This document shows, piece after piece, positions 37,251-48,115 of a stretch of 64,000 nt of DNA (position 1 is its first letter; each line of letters starts with the position of its first letter). The stretch covers positions 375,131-439,130 of the forward strand of contig VFFE01007040.1 in NCBI GenBank assembly GCA_008921705.1. Reading direction: 5' to 3'. Below the pieces are notes generated by a model. It saw only the letters and a program-made list of their open reading frames with translations. It did not search any database and had not been told where the DNA came from. Position numbers and translations under genes: made by a program. Origin of the DNA: Burhinus oedicnemus. Its lineage: Eukaryota > Chordata > Aves > Charadriiformes > Burhinidae.

Positions 37251-38607
37251 AATTTAAAGCTAAAGTAGAGCTGTGTCATATTAGCAAATAGACAGCTGTA
37301 TCATATAGTTCTATGGTAAGCATTAGCAGGTCTTTGCATTCATCTAAGGTACCTCTGTTCAACGAAGTTGTAGCTTAACACGCAATGTAAGTTTCTTAAA
37401 AGTATCTGCTGCTGATGCTCAGTCAGAGGTTTTAACTACCAGCAACGTTATGGTGGGCCATGATTTGTTATACTGGATCTGCTTTCAGTAGCAATACATT
37501 TATTTATTTATTTAAAATTGTTTTATTAAAGGACTTTAGCAGGATAGGTGAGTGAATTCTTTTTCTTCTGCAGCCTCTGGAGATGACAATATTCTCTGGG
37601 CAAGGATTCAGTTCTGACAGTCTCTGTAACAGTGATTTCTAGTGATGGGCTTGTTCATGGAAAAGGGACCCTTATATCACCTGCAGGCGGTTTGATGAGG
37701 AGGGAGATTTTTGGATTGGTAAAAAGATCCCTAATCTTTTATCAGGTGAGATAAAAACTTCATGAGTAAGGATGTGGGCTATTCTAGTTCTTGAAATGGA
37801 ATTTCATCTGTCAAGGACTCAGAAGTGTAACTCTCAGCAATCCAGTCCATACGAAGCACTCACAGGTCTTGACAGAGCTGATTTTCACCCTGTATCCATT
37901 AGGTAAGACTTCTAAAAGCAGTCAGTGTTAGCCTAACTGTGGCCCAAATAACTTGGGTGAAAGTTCAACAATGAGTTTAATGGGGAAAAAGTCAAGTCAA
38001 TAGTAAGTACTTTTCAAAGTCCTACCCTTTAGATTTTGAAATAAACGTATCAGTTCAAAGAAAGATACGATGAGAAAAGCCAAGAAATATCAATGCCTGC
38101 CGCCTCTTTACTTAGGAACAACTATACAGCAATAGTTGAGCGTGTCTGAACAACAGAACACAGCTAATTTCAATGTTATGATTCCAAAATATTACAGTGA
38201 GGGGAAAAACATTCAAATTATGAAAAAAACCAAACACCCCTTTGTGGCACTATCCATTAAAATATGCCAAAGAGAAAGATGGATGGGTACTTCACTGGAG
38301 CATTCTTTTATTTATAAATACACAAGTCAGTAGAAGCATAGTTCATTCTAAAAGGGTACTTCATTATTGCAAAGTGTAGTGCTCCTTGATATTTTTCCTC
38401 CAGTAAGTAGCAATATGTCAAACCCCACATATTTAACTCACTTCTCTTGTTGTCAGAAGACCATGGCATACCCTAAAGAACAAATATTTGAATAGTGTTA
38501 AAATCCTGTCAGTGAAGTTTTGGGTATCCATCTGTTGCACAGATAATATACATACTGAAATGACTGCCATTTATTACCAATGCTAACAAAACAGTCAAGA
38601 CTTCTTG

Positions 38608-38702
38608 TGTGTGCGTATGCATAGTATATACACACATGGTATGCATATGTATATTATATACAAGTATATATTATTAGTTATATATCAATATGCATATAAA
38701 TT
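38608..38702. repeat. Alternating purine-pyrimidine TA/TG-rich tract
   Basis: TGTGTGCGTATGCATAG, TATATACACACATGG and TATATTATATACAAG blocks form an imperfect alternating tract of about 95 bases. This is low-complexity DNA. Confidence 0.8.
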
Positions 38703-39978
38703 TCTGCTTAAATATTTACAAACAATTAGTATATTTTTCAGATTCAGTTTTTATATTGCTTTCAGCTGACTGAAAGGACATATGAAAACAATAGCAACAT
38801 ATGGAAAAAAAGATCTGTTTTAAGACCAGATTGTGATATGTTTACTTATGTTGAATAACATACGAGGAACATTCCTTCTGTGGCATAAAGTACTCTGCTG
38901 CAAAGAAGTGTCACAATGCAGCACTTTGTATCTACTCATGCTGTTAGATACTTGCCGTTTATTTACTCGCAGCAGTGGTAGTATCATGTCAAAACTAAAT
39001 CTGGGGTTTGATTGTTTCATTTATTTGCAAATTCGACCCCATGATAATTTTCTTGATTCAGGGTTACTCTTTTATTTACACAAACTGGGAACAATCTCTT
39101 ACCTCTACTGTATAGGAATTACCAAGAAAGATTATTGAGGTCTCCCATTTATAAGCATCACGCTGCTTAGTTTATGACCTTAAAAATATGACTTTTCAAA
39201 ATAGATTGCCAATACTACTCTCTATCCAAATAGCGTTTAAACTGTGAAAAATTATTTGCTACTTAAGGCTGATGAGACACTGCATATTTTACTCACCCTA
39301 TTTTGCCTAGGCAAGTAGCATGGCTCTCCAAAGGGTGAATGGTTTTATGTATGAGGGGTGCATGATTACTCACCCTCATGCACCTTGGAGAAGAGAAAGA
39401 GAGAATAGAATTTCAATCTTAGCTCTGAACATCTTCCTTGAACAGCCTGAAGTTTAACTGCAAACTCTCCCACCCTTTTCTGTTGTACTTACATTGATTC
39501 CAAATTCCACCTGAGTTCCTGTCAAAATAGCGGGAGATACTGGCTCTACAGCACTTCAGAGGCTCAAGCCCATAAACTCAATCCCGATTTTCTATTTGTG
39601 CCCAGCACATGTAGCCACACAGCCACACAAGAGAAAGTCAAAGGATGTTTGAAAAGCATTAACCCACTTTACCTAGGAAAATGCCAATTTGCATAGATGA
39701 CGACTGTATGTACCAGTAAGAATACGTGATTAAGGCCCTTCTGGTAGGCATCACATACACGAGCCTTCCATTGAATCCTATAGGAGGCTGATGCTGAGGT
39801 CTTGATCCTGGCTAGTCCCACTCCTTCATTTCAGCCCAAAGTAAATGGCACATGAAGGGGATAGATCTTCTTTTATGTTAAAGATTCTGATCCTGCAAAC
39901 ACTTAAAGAGGCAAGTAGGTTCACATACATGGATCATCTGCAGAATCAGAAATGCCCCAAAGCCTCAAAATAAATATG

Positions 39979-39982
<4 letters not shown>

Positions 39983-40010
<28 letters not shown>

Positions 40011-40011
40011 A
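39983..40011. repeat. (TA)n microsatellite
   Basis: About 14 uninterrupted TA units follow TATGTATG. It is a likely variable-length site. Confidence 0.97.
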
Positions 40012-41044
40012 CCCCAAAAAGTGTCACCATATAAAAGCATAATCTGAATCTGAATGGCTTCTGCTAATGGAAGTTCTCTGATGCCTCTAGATACATCCAC
40101 CTGAATACATTTGTGTTTGATGCAAAATATTTAAAATTAAGAAATGAAAGTGCATATTACTAGCTGCTCAATTATAAATCCTGTAAGACAAATTCTAGTT
40201 TATTTCTCAAAGGTAAATATGGTTAAAGTAACTGTTAATTTCAATGGCATGGTGGCATTTCAATATACAAAAAAAATAGACCTTCACAAGGGATTTGTAT
40301 TATTTAGAGCAGATAATACTATCTTGCAAATAGATAATGCAGAGTGCCACAACCACTTTAAAAAAAATACAGCACTGGTAGTTTACATCTGTATAGATTG
40401 TACCTGTATAATCTGGAGTAAATCCACTGATAGGCCAAGTAACAGAAGATCCTTACTTCACTGCCTTTTTCCAACCTAACATCTCCACTATCCTCTTTTT
40501 GATTTATAAGCAGTTCAGTAAAGTATCTGATCCCAGTATTCATTAATTTTCTTTACAATAAAACTGTAAAAAAATCTGACAGATTAAACTAACATTGTGT
40601 CAGAGGATCCACGAGCCTAGGGGAGTTTCACATGTCAAATTTGAACTCAAAGTACAGAGCAGTTAAATATTTCATAACAATAAAGTAAGCAAATAAATTC
40701 CAGACTTGCCATGGAAACACTGACACTCATGAACTAACAGCAGCACGATCAGACTCTAGTCATATATTATTATCCTTTAGACCCTAATTCTGCAGTGAAA
40801 CTGCCCTCAGCATGGGAGGCCAATCATATCTCCTTACATATTTCTGGATTAATTCTTTGGGACTGGGACTTTCATCTTTCTCCTGGGTTATAAAGCAGAA
40901 AACACAGTTCGCACAGCGTAAGGACCAACATATGGACATATTATGGACAGAACACTGTTAGCTACTCTAGTAGAAATCTTTCATAGAAAATAACTACATC
41001 TTAAAACTAGCAGTAGCTATCTCAGCCCACTACTTCCTCTGTAG

Positions 41045-41200
41045 CTGCAAACAGAGGGTTGGGAATCTGGGGGGCTGAGGTACCTGATCCCACAAGATGC
41101 TGCGTGTCTCGAGTGAGATCCAGTGTTCTCTCAACTCCAGTCAACGTTGGTTGGAGTTACAGATGTTCAACACATCGCTTAAACAGGTCTATAAACTCTG
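41045..41200. repeat. Possible second copy of the same old dispersed repeat
   Basis: GGCTGAGGTACCTGATCCCA and CTCAACTCCAGTCAACGTTG, then GGTTGGAGTTACAGATG, resemble the dispersed CATTGACTTCAATGG-containing sequence. Divergence is high and no boundaries can be given. Confidence 0.25.
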
Positions 41201-41290
41201 ACAGATTTTTGCACATCACTTACCTGAATATGAAAGACACTAAAATGAAATGAGGCAGGATAATTAAGACTGTGCACACTCTAGCACAGA

Positions 41291-41338
41291 CTGAAGGCCA
41301 TTTCTTGTCACACCCTGAAGGCCGTATCTTGTTACACC
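41291..41338. repeat. 24-bp tandem duplication (2 copies)
   Basis: CTGAAGGCCATTTCTTGTCA plus four bases is followed directly by CTGAAGGCCGTATCTTGTTA plus four bases, with three mismatches. It is a local duplication in non-coding DNA. Confidence 0.9.
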
Positions 41339-42329
41339 CTGCTTTTAATCTGAAATCCACATATGGATCAACAGCATATTGCCCTAAAAAATACGCTATG
41401 AGGGGTTGGGGTTTTTTATTTATTTTTTACAACCATAATGACTTGAGAGGGAGAAAAAATCCTAACAAACAAAAACAAAGTAACCTGGAAACAGAAGATG
41501 GAGATGGAGTCAAAATCTGACAATGACAAAACCTATTTTACTACCTGTCCTTACAGTCCTCTACCTATACGCACAGCAAATAACCAGAACATTTTGGTCA
41601 TGACAGTAAAACATTTCACAAAGGCTCTCTGTGTTTCAAGAAGAGATGAATTGAATTTTTAATAAAACATTAGCCTCAAAGCAATTCAAAAGATTGCATT
41701 TTGAAAAGACAAAGAAAATCATATCTAAGCAAAAGAGATTCTGTAAAACTGCTACCCAAATAGCCAACACATAGCTTGAAACATGACACAAAAGAAAGAT
41801 GTGCAAAGTATCTTAACACTGCAGTCATACTACAAGTCAGTACTTCAAGAACAATGAATGAGATATAAACATTTACCCTAGGTAGCTAGACTGAAGAATG
41901 TAAACAGATTCCACAGATATAATATAATTTGTCAATATCTTTACGGCTGGAAATGGAAATGTTAACTCGGGCAGGTTACTGATCCGGAAAGATGAGTATA
42001 ATCAATTACAATTTTTACCTGTCAGTCATTCACATCATTGCCTTTCTCGCAGCTGACTGCTCCCCGGCCTTCCATTTGTTTCAAGGCACTGAACAACTTT
42101 TTATCTCCACTTTTCACTCAGTCTCTTTCACCATTTCCCTTCTGCTAGATTAAGACTGCTTGTTTCAAAACTAGTCTGTTTTCTTCCCTTATTTTCACAA
42201 CATTGCCTGTTTCCACTGCCTCCCATCTCAGAAAGGTGGCCCTTCTGGTCTCTGAAATGCCGTCTTAAATCTCACTTCTTCTCAAGGTCCACAAATTTTA
42301 ACCACCTCCTAAACAATAAAATCTGATCC

Positions 42330-42400
42330 AAAGCTCACTGAAGTCAGTGAGAGCCTTTCCATTAACTTCAATGGACTATGAATCAGGACCAGGTTACTGT
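42330..42400. repeat. Imperfect inverted repeat, old dispersed element
   Basis: Two arms of about 29 bases (CTGATCCAAAGCTCACTGAA and onward; inverted partner around CAATGGACTATGAATCAGG) pair with about 70 percent identity around a short spacer. The CATTGACTTCAATGG-type core is a motif I associate with ancient, unclassified dispersed repeats of birds and reptiles. Sequence to its left (42040-42300) may belong to the same old element. Confidence 0.4.
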
Positions 42401-43574
42401 CAGGAACTCTGGACTGAAATCTAGTGAAAGAAAAAAACAAAAGGATCTGTACGGGTATCTTTGCTGTTAATATCATAGTCGTGGCAATATTTCACCCTAG
42501 GTTAACACCATCCGTGAATATTTCCAATACCTTTCCTCAGACGTCATGCAAAGGACTAAGGCCTTAATTTTGTTGTTACCTTTACCTGCACAAAATTGGA
42601 GCAATGCCAAAGACTTCTGACAGAGGTTGAATAAATAAGCATAGACTAGTTCCTATCACTTTCTTTATATACTACAAAATACCATTCTACATCTAGCTAG
42701 ATAAAACAAGGAAAATTGTTGTGTTCATGAACCAGGTTAGTAAATCATTACCAAAAAACCCCAGAGTTAAAATTGCTGTTTAGATAGTGGTGGAGTATTT
42801 GAAAAGCACAGTGAAAAGTTTAAAGCCAGTATGTTTTAAATTCTCACTACTGAGGACGTGCAATGCTGTTCTTTCTCTCTCTAATCCTATATTATTCATC
42901 TAACAGCAATATGAAGAAACAGCATTCCAGAAATCAAAAATAACAATATGACTCCATTCTTCCTGTCTTCATAAACATTGTTATTTATTCCCTCTTCATG
43001 TAATTCTCCCTGCCTCTTCCTACCTCAGTTCTATAATGCATATTTTTTATAAGGGGGAATTAAAACAAATTACTTTTGCCCACTGTTCCTTTTCTACCAT
43101 TTAATTTCTTTTACATGCCTTGGGTGTAAAGCTAGTGCCTTTCTGCAATCCCACGGTTCTCCCACCAAGTGATATAGTTCTAACAGACAATTTGGGAGAT
43201 CTAATGCAGTATAATAATTAAGATACACAAATACTATGCAGAGACCTCTGTTCATGTTACGGAAAAAACTATCATTATCAGACAGCAGCTATTGCCATTA
43301 TAAAGCCAAAATACCACACATTTATTAAAAGGTATGTTGTGATTGGAGGCTATTTCAGTATAGTTTGACAGTAATGATAATTCACACTTTTCAAATGTTT
43401 ACCCTATATTGTACTAACCAAGGTACTTTAGGGAAGGGGATAAAAGTAATACTATTACCACACCACTTTGCCAAGACTATCAGCAAACACAGCACCAGTT
43501 AGATGACTTTCATTTAAGGGGTGCAGTTCTGAGGGGTTTTGTTTTATTTTTGGGGTTGGGTTTTTTTTCCCCCC

Positions 43575-45219
43575 CTGAAGATATTTATGCTGACACTTTT
43601 ATTATAATGAAGTACACTCCACCCTCACAGCTTCAGCTATAGGAGGCAAACGCTTTGTAGAAATGAAATTACTGTTGCAACAAGGTTGCTTATGACATTG
43701 TTTAATACAAAAAGGAGCCAGGACACAGTACATTGATAGGGGGTGGAGTGTATTGTATATACAGAAGAGGGGTATTACTTCTGTTCTGCCATCTGACATT
43801 GATGTGGGGAGAAGGGACAAAAACAAATGCATTTTTTTTTCCAGTACTGAAACATGCAAAGACAAACTGCTTATTACAAGTTGTATGCAGCTCAGCATAA
43901 TAATTAAAAAAAAAATAAACAGCTCTAGAAATGCCCCAGTATACTTAATTTGTTTAGATTTTTTAAAATATATATTTAATACTCTGACCTTTCACTTCAA
44001 AACTTAGAATTAAGCAATGAGTGAACAGCATCTGAAATACAGACATGGCATTGCTCACATCACATTAAAAGGCATCTTTTAAATGCAGCTGTGGACTTCT
44101 AAACTTAGAACAGGATTTTTAGTTGCTTGGAATTTGAAATGCAAGATGAACTTGGCCACATTACATCTATTTTCTTTAACTGGAATTGTAAATAAAATTG
44201 CTGTTTCAAAGAGGCAACATGCAGAATTCAAACCTATTTGTTTCTTGCAGGATTCTGTTGACCTGTGCATGAAGAGGTATTGAAGCAGTGGTGCAGTGAG
44301 AATCACTACAGCGATACAAATCCACAGCTCAAGCACGAGATCCTAGAGGCTGGATCTCTGAGGAGCAACACTGAGTAGTATACTGTTCTCCAAAAATACA
44401 CCGCTTCCTTTAACCAATGAATTTAGTTTCAGGAAAACTGCTGCTCACCAACTTTTTTCCAGAAGAAAAAAAAACAAGGCAGGGAAGCTGGGGGGAGGGA
44501 AGAGGTGGAAAGAGCTTATGCATTATGATGACATTTAGCAGAGAGCTGCAAACAAAAAGCAAAGACAACAAATATTTTAAATGTGATAGATTTCAACCAG
44601 AAATGTGAAAGCATTTTCCCCTGTTAACATCTTGCCAGAGTTGGCTGGGACAAAATTTGGGTTGCAGCTACAGGCTGAAGCAACAGTGTTGAGAAACAAA
44701 ACAAACAGGCATTTACCCCCTCTGCTCCCCCTCAACCCTCCCTTCCCCTCCCAGCTAGCAAAGTATGATTGATGCTTTTGGTTAGCTGCAAGGCAAGTAT
44801 TCGCTACAAACTCATTCAGCTAGATCCACGTCCATGGCCCCAGGTGTTCAAAACTTATCATGGATTAAAGCCATGAAATAAAAATTAAAAAAAAAATTTC
44901 AATTTGAAATTTTATTGGCGTGTTGCTAGAATGGTCAACATCGATCGACAGGAGAGACTTTGTCCACATACTCCGAGAACAGCCTTCCTGCACCTCCCCC
45001 CTCTTTTCTTCCTCTCTCTCGCTCTTTCAGCATTAATGCTATTAAAAGCCAAACGAAATACTGGCTATGGGTGTAAAGAATGCTGGTTTTTTGGAATGTT
45101 GCCATGGATCCCGTTTCCAGTCGCGTCCCACAGCAAGAGGGTGCAGCCTCCCGTCTCTGTGGCAGGCTGGTCTCCCCAGGCAGGGCAGAAGGAAGATAGC
45201 CATGTACCCCTGCTCCTCC
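43575..45219 (-). other. LRATD1: Candidate LRATD1 3' UTR (maximal extent)
   Basis: No convincing coding frame lies between the LRATD1 stop and the distal AATAAA at 43603-43598. The stretch includes the proximal signal at 44916-44911, a pyrimidine-rich segment at about 44715-44755 (plus strand) and several TAAAT (minus-strand ATTTA) words. The boundary is inferred only from signals; transcript evidence would be needed to choose between the short (about 0.33 kb) and long (about 1.64 kb) forms. Confidence 0.35.
44911..44916 (-). terminator. LRATD1: Candidate proximal poly(A) signal of LRATD1 (AATAAA)
   Basis: TTTATT on the plus strand reads AATAAA on the minus strand, about 305 bases after the stop codon. 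It is followed on the minus strand by a strongly T-rich stretch (about 44900-44868), as expected for a downstream U-rich element. A more distal AATAAA lies at 43603-43598, so a longer 3' UTR of about 1.6 kb is also possible. Confidence 0.4.
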
Positions 45220-46074
45220 CTATTCTTTCCCATCCACTATGGCCAGGTCTTTGATCACCCTCAGTTTGCCACTGGCATCGATCCTGCGCTTCTCGCGTAT
45301 TAGATCCTCCAGGCTGTGGAACCTCACCGTGTGCACCTTGTTCTCCGCCAAGTGGATCTTGAGATAGTATTGCTGCTGGTGCTGGGTGCCGGCAGCAGCC
45401 TGCAGCTCCCCCCCGGCTTTGAACTCCCTTTTCCCGAAGCGGCACCAGGCGGCGAAGCTCTCGGAGTTAGTCCAGCAGATCTCGTCGCTTTTTAAGCCCA
45501 GGTGCCCGCAGGCGTTTTGCACCACCAGCTCAGCCACCAGCGGGCGAAAGCGGTACCAGCTATTCACCACCCGGCCCACGTTGCCCGCGGCCGCCTCGTA
45601 CAAGCTGTCCTGCCGGATCTGCCCCTGGTGCAGGTGGATGATCTGCCCGCCGCCCACGTACACCGCCCAGTGCGGCGGCGGGTGCTCCGACGGCCCCAGG
45701 TAGAGCAGCTCCAGCAGGTCCCCCGGCTTGCAGAGGGCAGGCAGGGCTGACACCGAGCAGACGCTGAGGTCCCCAGCCTGGGGGCCGCTGCTGACCTTGG
45801 AGAAGATGCATTCCTGGCCGCGGAAAGCGGAGAACTGGGTCTCGTTCAGCACCAGCTGGTGGTGGAGGTGGTGGGTAGGCGTCTCCTGGCCAGGGCTGCC
45901 GGAGCCCTTTACGCTGTACTTGTCTGGCTGGCCTCGCTCGTCCAGGTCCTCCTCCTCATCCGAAAAGAAGTAAGCCACCCCGACGCGCAGCTCGTCTTTC
46001 TCGATCCCCGAGGGGTCCCCGGTCGGCAGCTCGCTGTAATTCAGGTGGGTGATGCGATCCAGTTGATTTCCCAT
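45220..46074 (-). CDS. LRATD1: LRAT domain-containing protein 1 (FAM84A), complete single-exon coding sequence
   Basis: The frame encodes 284 residues and ends in TAG at 45222-45220. I recognise the vertebrate LRATD1/FAM84A family from the N-terminus (MGNQLDRITHLNYSEL), an acidic stretch (residues 39-47, EEEDLDE) and an LRAT/NlpC-P60-type domain spanning roughly residues 80-220. Visible landmarks are HWAVYVGGG with His135, IIHLHQG with His147/His149, and TNSESFAAWC at 202-211. In LRAT and HRASLS enzymes the last motif is NCEHF with a catalytic Cys; here that position is Ser204, so thiol acyltransferase activity is unlikely. That matches the family as I know it. The open frame runs one codon further upstream, but that codon is TTG; the first ATG is at 46074-46072 and gives the family N-terminus. 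Position -3 is T and +4 is G, a middling start context. There are no internal stops, frameshifts or introns. No signal peptide or membrane segment is apparent. The family is reported to affect cell shape and motility, with little known biochemistry. LRATD1 is preferred over the paralogue LRATD2 because the N-terminal and QQQYYLKIHL-like C-terminal segments match LRATD1 as I remember it. Confidence 0.95.
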   Translation of the reverse strand: MGNQLDRITHLNYSELPTGDPSGIEKDELRVGVAYFFSDEEEDLDERGQPDKYSVKGSGSPGQETPTHHLHHQLVLNETQFSAFRGQECIFSKVSSGPQAGDLSVCSVSALPALCKPGDLLELLYLGPSEHPPPHWAVYVGGGQIIHLHQGQIRQDSLYEAAAGNVGRVVNSWYRFRPLVAELVVQNACGHLGLKSDEICWTNSESFAAWCRFGKREFKAGGELQAAAGTQHQQQYYLKIHLAENKVHTVRFHSLEDLIREKRRIDASGKLRVIKDLAIVDGKE

Positions 46075-46111
46075 CAATGACAGGGCGAGGCGAGGGCAGG
46101 AATCGCCGGAT
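46075..46111 (-). other. LRATD1: 5' UTR part of the LRATD1 coding exon, with splice acceptor at its edge
   Basis: Read on the minus strand, a pyrimidine-rich run ends in TTCCTTCAG, with the AG at 46113-46112. This is a near-consensus 3' splice site lying 37 bases before the ATG. It implies that the whole coding sequence sits in the last exon and that one or more non-coding 5' exons lie upstream, in or beyond the CpG island. The acceptor is seen directly; its use is inferred. No single convincing donor was identified: GTACGG- and GTGGGT-like minus-strand words occur in the island, and a GTGAGG word lies at 47239-47234. Confidence 0.7.
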
Positions 46112-46229
46112 CTGAAGGAAGGGTGGGGTGGGCAGGGACAGAGAGAACAAGAGAAGGGAAGGAGAGTGCAAACGGAGGGAAGGAAAGGAAGGGGAAGAAA
46201 AAAAAAAATAAATCAAGGCACATACAAAA

Positions 46230-47070
46230 GACTTCAGCGATGCCGCCCTAAGCCCCCATCCCTCCCCCGCTCCTTCCCTCCCCTCCGTGCAATGGAGAAA
46301 CTCCTTCCCCCTGCCCTCGGGCTGCGGGGCAGGGCAGAGCGGAGCCCCGTCTCCCCGGCGCTCGCCGGGCCGCGCCGTGCGGGGCTGCCCGAGCCCCACG
46401 GTCCCGGAGCGCCCGGCTCCCACCGCCGCGGGAGAAGGCGGCTCCCCGCCGCCTGCCAGCACGGCGCGGGAGAGCGGAGTTGCCCCGGGAGCCTCGGCTC
46501 CCCGCTCTGCAAGGGGAGAGGGCTCCCGAGGCGCGGAGAGGGGCTGGCCCGGAGGGTCCCGAGCCTTTCCCTCCGCCTGCGCGCAGCCGAGCCCGGCAGC
46601 GCCGCACGCGAGAAGGCGGCCGGAGCAGCGCACGGCCTGGGAGCCCGTACCCCCGCCCGCCCGATCCCCGCAGCCCGGCCGGGACCCCGCAAGGAACAGG
46701 CAAAGCGCAGGCGATCAGCATCCCACCCACCCGAGGGGTCCCTCTCGCCCCCCTCCGTACCCGTGGTCGCCCAGCGCCAGAAACACCCCCCCCCAAACTC
46801 CTTTAAAGTCGTCCTGTCCCCATGGGCGCTGCAGAGGAGGTGAGCTCCGTCCTCCCCGCTGCGCGCCCGGCTCCGCCGCCCGCGCCGCCCCGCTCGGCTG
46901 TGGGCTGCCCGGCCCCTCCGGCGAGCCTAAGTACCGGCGGCGCCGCTCCCGAGCCCGCCCCGGCCCCGCTCATTGGCCGCGCCGCGCTGCGCNNNNNNNN
47001 NNNNNNNNNNNNCCCCGGGGCTGCGGCACGCCGGCGGCTCGGTGTGAGGAGACGGGGCTTTCCAGGGGAT
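46230..47070 (-). promoter_or_regulatory. LRATD1: CpG island / probable LRATD1 promoter
   Basis: Base composition changes abruptly from the AT-rich surroundings to very GC-rich, CpG-dense sequence. The densest part lies between about 46300 and 47040, and the GC-rich character runs on into the coding sequence. It lies directly upstream of LRATD1 on the minus strand. A CCAAT box in minus orientation (ATTGG at 46972-46976) and several CCCCGCCC/GCCCGCCC Sp1-type words are present. No clear TATA box is seen; only a TTTAAA word at about 46802. The start site cannot be fixed, partly because a 20-N gap interrupts the island. Confidence 0.75.
46993..47012. other. Assembly gap (20 N) inside the CpG island
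   Basis: There are twenty consecutive N within extremely GC-rich sequence. A run of exactly 20 N looks like a placeholder of unknown true length. Missing sequence here could include a transcription start or a 5' exon of LRATD1. Confidence 0.97.
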
Positions 47071-47107
47071 TAAAGAGCGCGCCCAGCGCAGCAAAAAGAA
47101 AGAAAAA

Positions 47108-47126
47108 GGAGAGAGAGAGAGAGAGG
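47108..47126. repeat. (GA)n microsatellite at the CpG island edge
   Basis: Nine GA units lie between A-rich blocks just outside the GC-rich core. On the LRATD1 (minus) strand this is a (CT)n tract, a type often found near vertebrate promoters. Confidence 0.9.
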
Positions 47127-47649
47127 AAAAAAAGTCGTTTCCATCAAAAAAACCCCTCCCGCCCAGGGCTTCAGCTGGAGGGTTGCAAGTGTCCGAGTGT
47201 TGCTCTGTCCTTCGAGGCTGGAGGGGGGATGCTCCTCACCTAACTTTAGCAGCCTCAGGTTGTACCTGTGCAGTCTAAACTGGTCCTCTGGGTTGCCCTA
47301 CAGTCAGGACAGACAGGCATTTCCAGAGGGCTGTTCCTCTCGCCTGTTGCATGACCTGTTTTAGGAAGGGATGAATTGCCCCAAGGAGGTGCCCGTCTCT
47401 TGCCTTCGCCGAGATGGGACATTGAAACGTTAGATGGTTGATGTCAGGGGAGATGACTCCCTGTGCTTGTCTTTCCACATCTGGCTGAAGCAGTGGTCGT
47501 AGGTTGTCCTCCGATGTGACTAGAAGACGCGCTATGACTTGTCTTAAGTAAAAAATGAGACTGCCTGACAGTAGCAGTCCATCCCTTCCTAAAACTTACG
47601 AAATCTAAAATCTGTCCTTCTAGTAGTTCATGCCAATACACACTTTTAC

Positions 47650-47792
47650 ACCTAATTTTGCACATTATGGAAATGAAACTCAGAAATGATTAGTTCATTT
47701 GACCACAATTTCCCTCTGAGGCAGTGTCAGTGGTGGGATTGTAACCTAGTTCTTCTCAGTTCCTAGTCTTGTGTTCTAATGCGAACTTCTGA
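47650..47792 (-). mobile_element. MIR-like SINE remnant, minus orientation
   Basis: The plus strand reads ATTATGGAAATGAAACTCAG, then a decayed protein-binding-like stretch, then CAGTGGTGGGATTGTAACCT and TAGTCTTGTGTTCTAATGCG. The order and spacing match an inverted MIR (CORE-SINE), an ancient tRNA-derived SINE of amniotes. Divergence is high, so the edges are approximate. Confidence 0.6.
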
Positions 47793-48115
47793 GAAGTGAG
47801 AATTTAAATATTTTAAGACACTTCATGAAAAAATCTAATGATGTCCTTTGGTTCATATGTGAATCATCTTAAAGTATCATTTTTATCTAGAAGTAAATTT
47901 ACTACTTTCTTCACAGTGGAAACAGTTTTGTCATCTAGACATAAGTATTTCTGCTTTCAGTGTTTGTGGATAATATCTCTCTTCACTGCTGGCCTTTTTC
48001 CAGTCTTCAGGTTTAATTAACTGAGAACAATAATGCCATCTCTTTATTCTCATGATAGAGAGACATACATCCTTAAATAAATATAGTGAATTTCAGTTTC
48101 TTGGGATACAAGTTG

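Larger units (their letters stand above)
37251..43574. other. Non-coding stretch downstream of LRATD1
   Basis: It holds the TA-rich tracts, the 24-bp tandem duplication and the two old dispersed-repeat candidates listed separately. No exon, tRNA or clear LINE was recognised. Confidence 0.55.

Noticed and set aside
45386..46843. Many long open frames on both strands over the LRATD1 coding sequence and CpG island (up to 318 codons)
   Set aside because: They arise because GC-rich DNA has few stop codons. Their proline/arginine/alanine-rich translations have no recognisable domain; only the minus frame ending at 45220 matches a known protein. One long frame even runs through the N gap.
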